Counted from the first letter of the stretch, positions 1-8,299 are shown. The stretch: 64,000 nt of DNA from Aminipila sp032051575 (GCF_032051575.1 NZ_DAMBYD010000006.1:260938-324937), one strand, 5' to 3'. A program made the numbers and translations. The notes: generated by a model from the sequence alone, not told the origin.

Positions 1-29
1 GCTTCTTTTACCATATCAAGAAGACTCAT
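1..29 (-). CDS. Start of an SLBB/RnfC-type (PduS-like) protein, truncated by window edge
   Basis: Only the first nine codons and part of a tenth are visible (MSLLDMVKE, then probably A). A strong Shine-Dalgarno (GGAGG) lies just upstream of the ATG, and the gene follows the BMC protein by about 30 bases, so it belongs to the eut operon. The opening resembles the N-terminus of PduS-type electron-transfer flavoproteins (usually xxLLxxVKEAGVVGAGGAG), which supply electrons for cobalamin reduction in microcompartment operons. That identity is an inference from ten residues and from context, and other families are possible. Confidence 0.4.
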
Positions 30-58
30 TTTATAAACCTCCTACCTGAAAGTACAAT

Positions 59-352
59 CTAAATATTTTCCCACTTTCTTTTTATCTCTTCCAATGCTTC
101 TTCAACTGCAGCTGTTTGTCCAAAGATTGCTAGCAAAATCATATTTTGAGGGCAACTTCCTTTTATTTCTTCTACTGTGACCCCCACAGCTTTTTCTGCT
201 ATATCAGAGGCAACAATCATTTCAATCATCTTACCCTGTACAAGGCCAACCGCATCCAAACAAGGAGGGAGTGTATTACAGCCTGTACCTTTTCTACGCA
301 TTAGAATGTTAATTGTTCCCTCTGATGGGGACTTTATTATACGAAGTTCCAT
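59..352 (-). CDS. Small BMC-domain shell protein
   Basis: 97 aa. From about residue 40 onward the protein follows the bacterial microcompartment (BMC) fold: a helix (GKMIEMIVASDIAEKAVGV), a strand, then a second strand and helix (ILLAIFGQTAAVEEALEEIKRKW), as in hexameric shell proteins. The first 35 residues (MELRIIKSPSEGTINILMRR...) form an extra strand pair, as in permuted or atypical shell proteins. It is shorter and more divergent than EutM/PduA and probably forms a specialised facet or lumen-facing component. It sits between eutH and the SLBB-type gene, with an AGAGGT ribosome site. The specific Eut name is not clear. Confidence 0.7.
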   Translation of the reverse strand: MELRIIKSPSEGTINILMRRKGTGCNTLPPCLDAVGLVQGKMIEMIVASDIAEKAVGVTVEEIKGSCPQNMILLAIFGQTAAVEEALEEIKRKWENI

Positions 353-378
353 TTATATTACCTCTTAAAGGTGCGGCA

Positions 379-1596
379 TTAAGCTGCAGTTGAGTCTTCT
401 TTAGCCTGCAGCGCCTCAATTTGTCTTGCCTTAGGTACAGCAATTTTTGTTGCAATATATACAGACAAACAACCTGCGATTAATTTACCAGCCATGACAG
501 GTAAAATCAGTGTTGGCTGGAAATTGGCCGTAAATGAAAGGTGGTCACCAATTAAGAAGGCACTGCAAACTGCAAATGCTAAACATTTAACTTTATCTTC
601 TGCCTTCATATCACCAATCAGCTTATATAATGCAATGGCGTTAGCTGCACCCGCAAGGATTCCAGCAACAGCATCCTTTGAAAGCCCACAAACTTTACCT
701 ATAGCCTCCAGTGGTTTGCTTAGATATTTAGTAAGTAGATATACCATAGGGAATGCACCGCAAAGCATAATACCAATATATCCGGCAATTTCTAATGCTC
801 TGTTGCAGTCTGCTGCATCAGCAAGAATTGGCTCAAATCCCCATGCTCCAAAGATCTTTGAGAATATTCCTGTAAAGTACTCAATGATGCATAGTGTAAG
901 AATTAAAGTAAGTGCACAATCCATTACTTTTCCGAATACAGCAAATCCTTTAATCATCTTATCTGGTATTATCATAAGACCAATAGCAATTGCTACGCAA
1001 ATAATAATAAGTGGAATTAAGTTTTTGAATATTAGCATAAATGATAAGGCTAACTGATATGTTCCATCACCACTTGTTGCAACAGTTTCTCTAATCATTG
1101 GGTTTGTTAAAGCGATAATCACACTAGAAATTAAAACACCTACTGGAATCATTAAAAATCCAGACATCATTCCAAGTGCTAAATAGGGTCTGTCTTTTTT
1201 ATTCAGCATCTTTAAAGCAACTGGAATATTGTAAACGATTGTTGCACCTGCCATATAACCGGTAATCTCAGCCATGATCCATGATTCTCTAGTCGCAGCT
1301 AAAGCGTCAGCCAGCTGATACCCTCCCATGTCTACAGCAATAAATGTTGTTGCTGCCATGGACGGGTCCGCACCGATTGCCTGAAAAGCAGGTCCAAAGA
1401 TTACCTTAACTAAAGCAGTTAAATAAGGAGCTGACGCCATTACGCCTGCTACAGGAATAAAAATTGCACCTATTGCATAGATACCTTCTAGAAACTGATT
1501 ACCCAGTTCACTTCCTTCTTTAAATATGTAAGCTAGACATCCAGCTAAAGCACAAGCCATAATAATATAAACAATTATTTGTCCAAATAATACCAT
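379..1596 (-). CDS. eutH: Ethanolamine permease EutH
   Basis: 405 aa polytopic membrane protein, about ten hydrophobic segments, full length for EutH. It carries ethanolamine into the cell at low substrate and low pH, where passive diffusion of the protonated amine is insufficient. Motifs include the N-terminal FLEGIYAIGAIFIPVAGVMAS stretch and the conserved AATTFIAVDMGGYQLA segment. It is the seventh gene of the minus-strand eut operon, downstream of eutN. The start ATG is preceded by an AAGGAGAAGG ribosome site. Confidence 0.95.
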   Translation of the reverse strand: MVLFGQIIVYIIMACALAGCLAYIFKEGSELGNQFLEGIYAIGAIFIPVAGVMASAPYLTALVKVIFGPAFQAIGADPSMAATTFIAVDMGGYQLADALAATRESWIMAEITGYMAGATIVYNIPVALKMLNKKDRPYLALGMMSGFLMIPVGVLISSVIIALTNPMIRETVATSGDGTYQLALSFMLIFKNLIPLIIICVAIAIGLMIIPDKMIKGFAVFGKVMDCALTLILTLCIIEYFTGIFSKIFGAWGFEPILADAADCNRALEIAGYIGIMLCGAFPMVYLLTKYLSKPLEAIGKVCGLSKDAVAGILAGAANAIALYKLIGDMKAEDKVKCLAFAVCSAFLIGDHLSFTANFQPTLILPVMAGKLIAGCLSVYIATKIAVPKARQIEALQAKEDSTAA

Positions 1597-1634
1597 TAGT
1601 TACCTTCTCCTTTTCTTTAGAGTTAAATTACTAC

Positions 1635-1910
1635 TCATAAACTTATAACATCTTGACCATCTACTATACCTATAATTGTTGCATCGACAGGGATGTTAGA
1701 ACCGCCCACCGGCATACGTGCTGAACTTCCTCCAACATATATTACTTTTTCATTCACACCTGCGCCAATGGTATCAGCAGCAATAATTGGTGGGCCAATG
1801 GGTGTATTATCGATAATATTTAGTGGCTGTACAATCATAAGTTTTAATCCTTCAAGTTTTTCATCTTTTCTAGTTGCCCAAATATTACCGATCACCATTC
1901 CTGCTTTCAT
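1635..1910 (-). CDS. eutN: Microcompartment vertex protein EutN (CcmL family)
   Basis: 91 aa. EutN/CcmL proteins form pentamers that cap the vertices of the polyhedral shell. The sequence has the family pattern: MKAGMVIGNIWATRKDEKLEGLKLMIVQPL, then a glycine-rich AADTIGAGVNEKVIYVGGSSAR loop, and the final DATIIGIVDGQ. The start at 1910 was chosen over an in-frame ATG at 1961. A GGAGG site lies nine bases before it, family members start at this MKAGxVxG, and the longer form would run into the upstream eutT gene. It lies 31 bases after eutT. Confidence 0.94.
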   Translation of the reverse strand: MKAGMVIGNIWATRKDEKLEGLKLMIVQPLNIIDNTPIGPPIIAADTIGAGVNEKVIYVGGSSARMPVGGSNIPVDATIIGIVDGQDVISL

Positions 1911-1941
1911 CTGCCTTAACCTCCTTTCACTATAATTTGTC

Positions 1942-2742
1942 TTAATATCTGTTATAATCATCCGCTAAATAACGGCAAATCATTATATGTAACACACTGG
2001 AAAGCCGATTGAATGTTTCAATAATGTCCATTCTTTCATATTTTTTACCATTATGAAAAGCTTCTGCTGCCGAAACTTCAACCTCTCTAATTGCTGCCCT
2101 TAACTGATTTAACATGGCATAAACTTTACCCATAGAGTAATTTGGTAAAACCATTTGTTTTATTTTATAAAACTTCATGGGATTATGAGAATGTTCTCTG
2201 ATCTCAGCATGAGTTAGTCCCAAAATCTGTTCATTTACTAAGGGGTTATTCAATACATCACAACCCATAATTTCGTACAGCAGCTTCAATACCTGGTCCA
2301 AATCTCCAATCAGTTTTTCTTGTCCACCCATTTCTGCTAAAATAGTCTGATCCAGCACAACCAATGCTTGAAGGCTGTCCACTTTTCCTCTAAGATGAAT
2401 CCTTGGATGATCTTTTGTTACTAAAAAGTTGTCATATAACTGAGTCATATGTTCAGGTTTCTCATAGTAGTAAGCTCCTGTCTCATAATCAATATATTTT
2501 GGGGGCTTAACCTTTTCTTCTGTATTTCCTCTTAGTTGCCCCTGGGATATTGATGAAGCTACCGTTTTTTCCTCAATTTCCTTATTTTTTTCTTTCTCAC
2601 TACCATTAACAACCTCAATTTTACGTTCTCTTAAAAAGCCTATTGCTGCCGGTGTAAGTTTTTTGTCTTCGTCTAAGTAAAATACCTTCATTTCTGATGT
2701 ACGCAATTCGTTTCTTAAATCGGACTCTGTTATGACTTTCAA
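1942..2742 (-). CDS. eutT: EutT corrinoid adenosyltransferase, metal-motif-less type
   Basis: 266 aa. EutT transfers adenosyl from ATP to Co(I)rrinoid, making adenosylcobalamin for ethanolamine ammonia-lyase. The N-terminal half has the family YxxKPEHMTxL and HPRIxxRGKxDSLQA motifs; the C-terminal half is helical. Salmonella EutT has a metal-binding H-X11-CCxxC motif. Here H98 is kept but the cysteine positions are K110, D111 and R114, as in the Firmicute EutT type known to work without a bound metal. The start is TTG, seven bases after AAAAGGAGG; the ATG overlapping the site runs into a stop after two codons. Confidence 0.9.
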   Translation of the reverse strand: MKVITESDLRNELRTSEMKVFYLDEDKKLTPAAIGFLRERKIEVVNGSEKEKNKEIEEKTVASSISQGQLRGNTEEKVKPPKYIDYETGAYYYEKPEHMTQLYDNFLVTKDHPRIHLRGKVDSLQALVVLDQTILAEMGGQEKLIGDLDQVLKLLYEIMGCDVLNNPLVNEQILGLTHAEIREHSHNPMKFYKIKQMVLPNYSMGKVYAMLNQLRAAIREVEVSAAEAFHNGKKYERMDIIETFNRLSSVLHIMICRYLADDYNRY

Positions 2743-2772
2743 ATCATTACCTCCTTTTATGGTACATCTCCT

Positions 2773-3423
2773 TTAACCAATCGGATTCTCAGCTACATAT
2801 ACTACTGCATTGGCAAATGCTTCACATGCAGCTTTGCATGCTGACTGACTGCCTGTCAAAAGAGCTCCTCCAAAGTTTGTTTCTGAAGGTGGTGCATATA
2901 ACACACAAAGGCTTACTGCTGCCGCTTTTAATGCAGCATCAACAGCATACATCGATTCAATTGGAGGTGCAATCAGATATGCAATTGCCTCTCCTTCTTC
3001 AATACCAGCGCCTTCTGAGAGATATGATCCCGTTCTTGAGATACATTGTGCGTAGTAAATAATAGAATTTTCTTCATTTGCTGAAATAAAATGAAGTTCA
3101 TTTTCAATCATTTCCATACAGGCTTCAAGTCCGCTTTTAACTTCGGCTGGATTTGGACCTGCCAAAATGCCAATAATTTCACCTGCCAACTTTGTATTTG
3201 CATTGTCAGCGCCACCATAAAAACTCTTGGCATATACTACTTTAACATCCGCTTTTTTAGTTGCTTCGTCCAATGCTGTATAAGTAACATCATCACAATT
3301 TGTAGTAATTAATGCCAAAGATTTCTGGTCTGATGCCAGATTTAGTTCCTTCGCCATGCTTGGACTTACATTTGAAATAATTTTTGTTGCTAAAACTGAA
3401 GTTTTAATTATATCACCTTTCAT
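2773..3423 (-). CDS. eutL: Microcompartment shell protein EutL (trimeric, tandem BMC)
   Basis: 216 aa, matching the roughly 219 aa of enterobacterial EutL. Two permuted BMC domains form a pseudohexameric trimer with a gated central pore. Conserved stretches are visible throughout: DDVTYxAxDEATK, GGPNPAEVxxGL near residue 90, SRTGSYLS near 130, and the C-terminal PPSETNxxxAxLTGSQxACKAAC. The GGAGG site lies nine bases upstream of the ATG. It follows eutA after only 42 bases, so the lyase genes eutB and eutC that often sit between eutA and eutL are missing here. Confidence 0.96.
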   Translation of the reverse strand: MKGDIIKTSVLATKIISNVSPSMAKELNLASDQKSLALITTNCDDVTYTALDEATKKADVKVVYAKSFYGGADNANTKLAGEIIGILAGPNPAEVKSGLEACMEMIENELHFISANEENSIIYYAQCISRTGSYLSEGAGIEEGEAIAYLIAPPIESMYAVDAALKAAAVSLCVLYAPPSETNFGGALLTGSQSACKAACEAFANAVVYVAENPIG

Positions 3424-3465
3424 TCGTTCCCTCCTTAAAAATATCTATTTTTTCTTCATATAAAG

Positions 3466-4896
3466 TTATGAATTAAAAATTAATGTTTTAGTTACTACAG
3501 GAACCACATTGCCTTGAGCAAGAGGTTCTCCTATATCAATGTAGTCACCATTATTTGTGTGAATACTGTCTAAACAAATTACGTCTTTACTACGGTTTAG
3601 TAATAAATTTATTGAATTGCCCAATACCTTCGCTACATCACTTTCAATAATTATAATAAGAGGATGCGGGCCATCTATGATTTCCTTTGCCCCAGTTACA
3701 ATGGCATTTGCCAACCTCTGAATATCTACAAATGATTTATAGGATTCTCCCACTAATGCAATTGCCACAATATCTAACTTCTGTTCTGTATAATAAACAG
3801 GTAACTTTTCCTTAATGGTTTTTATAATGCTTTCTTCTGATATTTCCTCAGCCTCACTAATTTTTAGCACGGGAATATTTTTAATGGGTAGGTTTTCTTT
3901 ACTATATGATATAGTACTACCGCTTACATCCGTTGTATGAGTACCAGCACCAACGACAGTAGCTCTTATGGTTTCTTCTGGTTGAAATTTCTTTAAAGCA
4001 CCTAAAAGTGCATTATTTTTTATTGCTTCACCAAGAAGCACCCCAATATCCCCATATTTAAATACATCTGATCCATTTTCATTATAAACACAATCAGCCA
4101 CACCACCTGAATAAGTAATTGCACTAATCTGGAGATCATCATTAAAAGTTTTACCGCCATTGGTATACATGGCTTGATGAAATCCGTCAGGCTGCATTAA
4201 ATGAAGTGCTTGTGCCAGCTGATCCGCCATTAAAGCGCAAATTCTCCGAAGCACACCTTCGTCTGCATAATCTCCCTCATTAACAGTTATGCCGTTCCGT
4301 TCGGCTAACTCTTTAATTTTTTTATAAATATATGTAATTCTACCATTGCTGATTTTAATCAGCCGTCCACCAATGTCCAAGCATACAGTTCCTTTTAAAA
4401 TCCCTTTGCTAAAGGCAGCAATATTACTGGTACCCCCTCCAATATCTATATTGGCAATATTTAAAGCTCTTTCCTTTGATATCTTATCGGTGCCTGCACC
4501 TTTTGCGGAAAGAACAGATTCCAAATCTGGACCCGCAGTAGCTACTACAAAATCACCAGCCATTTCACTTAGAGCAGATAAGACTTCATTGGCATTATCT
4601 TTCCTTGCGGTCTCACCAGTGATAATAACCGCCCCTGTTTGTAAGTCTTCTGGTTTAAATCCAGCTTTTTTATATTCTTCCGCTACAATTTCTTTTACTT
4701 TCGAAGCATCAATTTCATGTTGTGATTTTAAAGGTGTAAAATATATATCGCTTCGATATATTACTTCCTTATCAACAATACTAATTCTTGGTACGGAATA
4801 ACTATTAGCCAGATTTTCAATAGTCAGGCGGCTAAATATTAATTGTGTCGTTGATGTTCCAATATCAATGCCTGTACTCAAAATTTTTTCCTGCAT
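3466..4896 (-). CDS. eutA: Ethanolamine ammonia-lyase reactivating factor EutA
   Basis: 476 aa. EutA is an ATP-dependent chaperone of the actin/Hsp70 fold that releases damaged cobalamin from ethanolamine ammonia-lyase. The N-terminal GIDIGTSTTQLIFSRL is the phosphate-1 loop and NIDIGGGTSNIAAF (about residues 150-165) a second nucleotide loop. The ATG at 4896 is chosen over an in-frame ATG ten codons earlier, because GAGGGGAG lies just before it and it starts one base after the eutP stop (TGA-T-ATG), which suggests translational coupling. Its client enzyme EutBC is not in this window. Confidence 0.94.
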   Translation of the reverse strand: MQEKILSTGIDIGTSTTQLIFSRLTIENLANSYSVPRISIVDKEVIYRSDIYFTPLKSQHEIDASKVKEIVAEEYKKAGFKPEDLQTGAVIITGETARKDNANEVLSALSEMAGDFVVATAGPDLESVLSAKGAGTDKISKERALNIANIDIGGGTSNIAAFSKGILKGTVCLDIGGRLIKISNGRITYIYKKIKELAERNGITVNEGDYADEGVLRRICALMADQLAQALHLMQPDGFHQAMYTNGGKTFNDDLQISAITYSGGVADCVYNENGSDVFKYGDIGVLLGEAIKNNALLGALKKFQPEETIRATVVGAGTHTTDVSGSTISYSKENLPIKNIPVLKISEAEEISEESIIKTIKEKLPVYYTEQKLDIVAIALVGESYKSFVDIQRLANAIVTGAKEIIDGPHPLIIIIESDVAKVLGNSINLLLNRSKDVICLDSIHTNNGDYIDIGEPLAQGNVVPVVTKTLIFNS

Positions 4897-4897
4897 A

Positions 4898-5353
4898 TCA
4901 GTCTCCCCTCTGCGTATCTTTTTCAAAAGACTTTACTAGTTCTTCAAAGCCAGTTCCTTTCATACTACTTGTTACAAAAATTTCTTGTGCTCCTGCAAAT
5001 TTCAAATATTGCTTTGCATGCTCTATCTGCTCATCCTTTGCAATATCTGATTTTGTAACCACACCTACACAAGGCTTACAGTACATGCTTGCATAACCTG
5101 GTGGGAACATGGTTCCATCCTCAGTAGCATCTTGAACCAACATAATCATGTCTGCATCCGTTGCTGACACTGAAAGTGCTCCTCGTAAGTATCTTCGTTC
5201 TAAATATTCTCCTGGTGTATCAATCATCTGGTCATTTATTAAATGTACCGTCTGGGTTTTATAGTACTTTATTTCTTCTTTATTCACATACTGGCAAAGT
5301 GTTGTTTTGCCTGCCATTGACCGTCCAATCAAAATAATTCTTTTCTTATCCAA
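4898..5353 (-). CDS. eutP: EutP, P-loop GTPase-like microcompartment protein
   Basis: 151 aa. EutP/PduV proteins are small P-loop NTPases of microcompartment operons; acetate kinase activity has been reported for enterobacterial EutP. The Walker A loop GRSMAGKTT is at residues 10-18, a DTPGEY switch at 45-50 and TKSD (base recognition) at 100-103. Start is TTG with a GAGGA site upstream. It lies 14 bases after eutS and is coupled to eutA downstream. Confidence 0.92.
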   Translation of the reverse strand: MDKKRIILIGRSMAGKTTLCQYVNKEEIKYYKTQTVHLINDQMIDTPGEYLERRYLRGALSVSATDADMIMLVQDATEDGTMFPPGYASMYCKPCVGVVTKSDIAKDEQIEHAKQYLKFAGAQEIFVTSSMKGTGFEELVKSFEKDTQRGD

Positions 5354-5367
5354 TTTGACACTTCCTC

Positions 5368-5721
5368 TTAAGATCTAGTGATTGCAGTAGAAGAAAATCC
5401 CATGGAATCACATAAAACAGAAATAACTTGTTTTATGGAGGCTTCAACTGCTGAAACATCTCCCGTTATAACTACAGATCCATTGAAGCGATCTACAAAC
5501 CCTATTTTTATATCTGCCGCCTTACAAGCTACATCTACTGCAATAATTGCAGCTTCACTTGGTGTAATTGTAAAAATCCCTACGGCGTCTGCTGTGGCAT
5601 CAATAAGCCCCACCTTCTGGTATAAATCCTCCACTGGATGTGGAATTACATGGGCCAATGTCACCTGTTTGCCTGGTACAAACTCCTGAATAATCCGTTC
5701 TTTATCATCAAATGCTCCCAT
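5368..5721 (-). CDS. eutS: Microcompartment shell protein EutS
   Basis: 117 aa. EutS is a circularly permuted, bent BMC hexamer of the shell. The signature RIIQEFVPGKQVTLAHVIPHPxEDLYxKxGL covers residues 9-39, followed by ADAVGIFTITPSEAAIIAxDxACKAADIxIGFVDRFNGSVVITGDVSAVE. The ATG at 5721 is preferred over one 23 codons upstream, because the longer form would start inside the leader terminator hairpin and the family begins here. An AAAGAG site precedes it. As first gene of the eut operon it lies just downstream of the attenuator-like leader. Confidence 0.95.
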   Translation of the reverse strand: MGAFDDKERIIQEFVPGKQVTLAHVIPHPVEDLYQKVGLIDATADAVGIFTITPSEAAIIAVDVACKAADIKIGFVDRFNGSVVITGDVSAVEASIKQVISVLCDSMGFSSTAITRS

Positions 5722-5765
5722 AATTTTTACCACTCTTTCATACAAAATAATGTGTGTAAACAAAA

Positions 5766-5796
5766 AAGTGCCTTGGATATAAATATCCAAGGCACT
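5766..5796 (-). terminator. Intrinsic terminator in the eutS leader (attenuator)
   Basis: On the minus strand, arms AGTGCCTTGGATAT (5796-5783) and its complement (5780-5767) form a perfect stem followed by TTTTTG. It lies between the eut promoter and the eutS start, so it would stop transcription before the operon unless overcome. Confidence 0.85.
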
Positions 5797-5840
5797 ACAC
5801 CATGCACTTCAATAAAAATGCTACTCTGTCGTATGCATTT
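5789..5840 (-). promoter_or_regulatory. Two leader hairpins upstream of and overlapping the eut terminator
   Basis: Hairpin 1 (5840-5816) pairs AAATGC/GCATTT and TAC/GTA around the six-base loop GACAGA, with one bulged A. Hairpin 2 (5809-5789) pairs AAG-GC-AT with GT-GC-CTT around the six-base loop GGTGTA, with one bulged T. It uses the 5' arm of the terminator, so it and the terminator exclude each other. Firmicute eut operons are known to be controlled by EutV, an ANTAR antiterminator that binds such dual hairpins. These loops do not clearly match the A1/G4 loop rule I know for ANTAR sites, so the binding protein is inferred. Confidence 0.55.
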
Positions 5841-5868
5841 CTTATTTCTATATTAATTTTATATGCTT

Positions 5869-5897
5869 ATACTAGCATACCCAATATCAAATGTCAA
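5869..5897 (-). promoter_or_regulatory. Sigma-A promoter of the eut operon
   Basis: Minus-strand TTGACA (5897-5892), 17-base spacer, TAGTAT (5874-5869), with TG one base before the -10. Predicted start is near 5862, giving a leader of about 140 bases before eutS. Confidence 0.8.
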
Positions 5898-5905
5898 CTG
5901 CATTT

Positions 5906-6337
5906 CTACAGTTTTCTGTTATTCTTTTGTTGATGAATTTGTAATCTTAGTGATTCATATATCCCAATTATTAAACAGCCAATACCATAGCAAAAAATAT
6001 CTTTAAAATCAAAAACTGAGCCCAGTACAATCCTCAAAAAAGTATTATTTGTGAAACCTATCATTTCTAACACCCTAAAATATTGTAGACTTTCTACTGA
6101 TGCTGAGAAAATGAACACATATAATGGCATCATCCTGACTCCATTTGGAATAAAAATTCTTATAAAACAATATACCAAAACTACCACAAGTATGTCTCCG
6201 GCATAAGGTCTAATAAAATTATCATGAATATATAGAGCTATCAGAATCTCTATTATAAGCAACATGATAAATGCCACTAAGTAATGAACCCTTTTCGCAT
6301 TAAAATCGTTCTTCAAACACTTTTTCTCCTTATCCAT
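5906..6337 (-). CDS. DUF2809 family membrane protein
   Basis: 143 aa with four predicted membrane helices (about residues 18-36, 45-62, 68-85 and 112-128). The RPYxGDxLVVxLxYxxIR motif and the GSxFDxKDIxCYxIG motif near the C-terminus are typical of DUF2809, a family of small membrane proteins of unknown function (VanZ-like topology). It ends nine bases before the -35 of the eut promoter and appears to be a single gene. No function can be assigned. Confidence 0.8.
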   Translation of the reverse strand: MDKEKKCLKNDFNAKRVHYLVAFIMLLIIEILIALYIHDNFIRPYAGDILVVVLVYCFIRIFIPNGVRMMPLYVFIFSASVESLQYFRVLEMIGFTNNTFLRIVLGSVFDFKDIFCYGIGCLIIGIYESLRLQIHQQKNNRKL

Positions 6338-6591
6338 ACAGTTACTTCTACAATCTTACCATTATTTTTTATATTTATCAAAACAAAACTCTATTACATC
6401 GTGCTCCCGTACAACTCAAAGTATAATCTGACAACTTTCAGAATTTTATATATATTTCAATAAAACATGTTTTTATATAAATACAATGTACATTATAATA
6501 GTAATATAGTATAATTATTGCTAACTCAGCTGACTCAATGATTAAATAATTGTTTTGATAAAAGTATGTTGCTATTGAAAGAGAGGTAATT

Positions 6592-7479
6592 ATGAGTGTA
6601 AATAATTTATTTATTATAGGTGCAGGTTTTATGGGCATGGGTATTGCTCAAGTTGCCATAACCAGCGGTATTAAGGTTACAGTCAATGATATTTCCGAGA
6701 AGAGGCTAGCCGAAGGCCGCAAGACAGTAGAAACTATGCTTCAGAAGAGCGTGAAAAAAGGTAAAATGACAGAACAGGATATGCAGAAAGCTTTATCAAA
6801 TCTGTCATTAACAACCGCGCTCTCTGATTGCAATGACGCGGATTTCATCATTGAAGCCGCTTCAGAAAACGAAAAGATTAAAATTTCCATTATGGAGGAA
6901 GTTGATAAATATGCAAAACCGGATGCCATTGTTTCCAGTAACACATCTTCAATTTCCATTACAACACTGGCGAGCCATTTACAGAATCCTTCACGGTTTA
7001 TAGGAATGCACTTTTTCAGTCCAGTTCCCCTTCTAAGTCTGCTAGAAGTAGTCAAAGGGCTGCAAACTAGTCAGGCAACCATAGATCGAACAATTGCTTT
7101 CGGAGAACAACTAGGAAAAGTGGCGATTGTTTCCAAAGATGAGCCTGGTTTTATTGTAAATCGTATGTTAATTCCAATGTTAAATGAAGCTTTTATTTTG
7201 ATTGAACGTGGAATTGGATCAATTGAAGAGATTGATTTAGGAATGCGTTTGGGTTTAAACCACCCTATGGGTCCATTAGAATTGGTTGATATGATTGGTA
7301 TTGACGTTGAACTTGCAGTTATGGAAGTACTTTACAGTGAAATCGGAGATCCAAAGTATCGTCCTGCTGTTCTTCTACGCAGAATGGTGGCTGCTGGTAA
7401 TTTAGGTCGAAAAACTGGCAAAGGGTTCTATATTTACCATGAAGATGGTACTCGTACGCCAAATATTCATTTGCTATAA
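6592..7479 (+). CDS. hbd: 3-hydroxyacyl-CoA (3-hydroxybutyryl-CoA) dehydrogenase
   Basis: 295 aa, usual size for short-chain Hbd enzymes. It oxidises or forms (S)-3-hydroxybutyryl-CoA with NAD(P), a step in butyrate formation. The N-terminal Rossmann loop is GAGFMGMGIAQVA; the catalytic region has SNTSSISITTLA and the His in GMHFFSPVPLLSLLEVV; the C-terminal helical domain carries DEPGFIVNRMLIPMLNEA and GLNHPMGPLELVDMIG. The terminator follows 40 bases after the stop and no other butyrate gene is adjacent, so it is monocistronic here. The pairing with crotonase and thiolase must be encoded elsewhere. The start has a GAGAGGT site. Confidence 0.92.
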   Translation: MSVNNLFIIGAGFMGMGIAQVAITSGIKVTVNDISEKRLAEGRKTVETMLQKSVKKGKMTEQDMQKALSNLSLTTALSDCNDADFIIEAASENEKIKISIMEEVDKYAKPDAIVSSNTSSISITTLASHLQNPSRFIGMHFFSPVPLLSLLEVVKGLQTSQATIDRTIAFGEQLGKVAIVSKDEPGFIVNRMLIPMLNEAFILIERGIGSIEEIDLGMRLGLNHPMGPLELVDMIGIDVELAVMEVLYSEIGDPKYRPAVLLRRMVAAGNLGRKTGKGFYIYHEDGTRTPNIHLL

Positions 7480-7518
7480 CAAATTTTATAAAATGCTTTA
7501 ATAACTTAGATTTTTTGA

Positions 7519-7555
7519 GAAAAGCCGTAAGATTTTAAAGTCCTACGGCTTTTTG
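7519..7555 (+). terminator. Terminator after hbd
   Basis: Stem AAAAGCCGTA / TACGGCTTTT followed by a T-rich stretch. Confidence 0.85.
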
Positions 7556-7630
7556 GGTTTTCTTCATTATGAAGAGAAATATACGGTAAAATCTTTATAT
7601 AAAAAGTGATGCTGGAGGTAATAACCTATA

Positions 7631-8299
7631 ATGACATTTAAAACCAAGTTAATCTTACAGATTGTTTCTGTTTATATTTTTGTATTGTCTATTAGTTGGA
7701 TATCAAATAATTTGGTGCTAAATATCCATGATAATTGGATAATCATAATTACATGCTTCCTTGAAATTGCCTTGATTGGCTTTATAACATTGAAAGTAGA
7801 TAAAAAATCGCTTAGCAGTGTCGGCTTGTTACATTTTTCGATTTGGGATTTTGGGCACGGTCTGATATTAGGCATTGTTCTCTATTTACTTCAAATTCTT
7901 CCTCCTATATTGATTATGAAAATGGATATTAGTCAATACGGAAGTCAATTTGATATATATTCTTTTTTATCAAAACTAATTTTTCTGACAGTTACTATCG
8001 GCTTTTCCGAAGAGCTTGTATTTCGGGGATTTATTTTCAGTAAATTGAATCAATTGATAAAATCAAAATTGCTCATTATCCTCATTAGCAGCATTCTTTT
8101 TTACTGTATCCACTTGACAGGAACTTTAGCGATTAATTGGACTCATATCTATAGTACGTCTATCACAACAATTCTATTTTGTGGTTATTTGTACTTATCT
8201 AAGAAGAAAACTATTCTTCCGTTACTCTTAGCGCACGGTCTATACGATACACTAATAAGTGGATACGGATTAATAATATGGAATCTTTTCTCCATGTAA
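7631..8299 (+). CDS. CPBP family intramembrane metalloprotease
   Basis: 222 aa with about six membrane helices. The CPBP (CAAX protease and bacteriocin processing) motifs are present: EExxFR as EELVFR at residues 127-132, a histidine in CIHLTG near 157, and LLAHGLYDT near 195. Such proteases cleave membrane substrates, sometimes bacteriocin or peptide precursors, but the substrate here is unknown and no peptide gene is adjacent. A GGAGGT site lies 11 bases before the ATG. It is flanked by the hbd terminator and a convergent oleate hydratase gene. Confidence 0.85.
   Translation: MTFKTKLILQIVSVYIFVLSISWISNNLVLNIHDNWIIIITCFLEIALIGFITLKVDKKSLSSVGLLHFSIWDFGHGLILGIVLYLLQILPPILIMKMDISQYGSQFDIYSFLSKLIFLTVTIGFSEELVFRGFIFSKLNQLIKSKLLIILISSILFYCIHLTGTLAINWTHIYSTSITTILFCGYLYLSKKKTILPLLLAHGLYDTLISGYGLIIWNLFSM

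Noticed and set aside
3424..3465. Remnants of eutB or eutC between eutA and eutL
   Set aside because: Only 42 bases, fully explained by the eutL ribosome site and the eutA start of spacing; no room for a gene fragment.
6438..6638. Minus-strand 66-codon frame upstream of hbd
   Set aside because: Overlaps the hbd start, has no ribosome site and reads as low-complexity Ile/Tyr-rich noise from AT-rich DNA.
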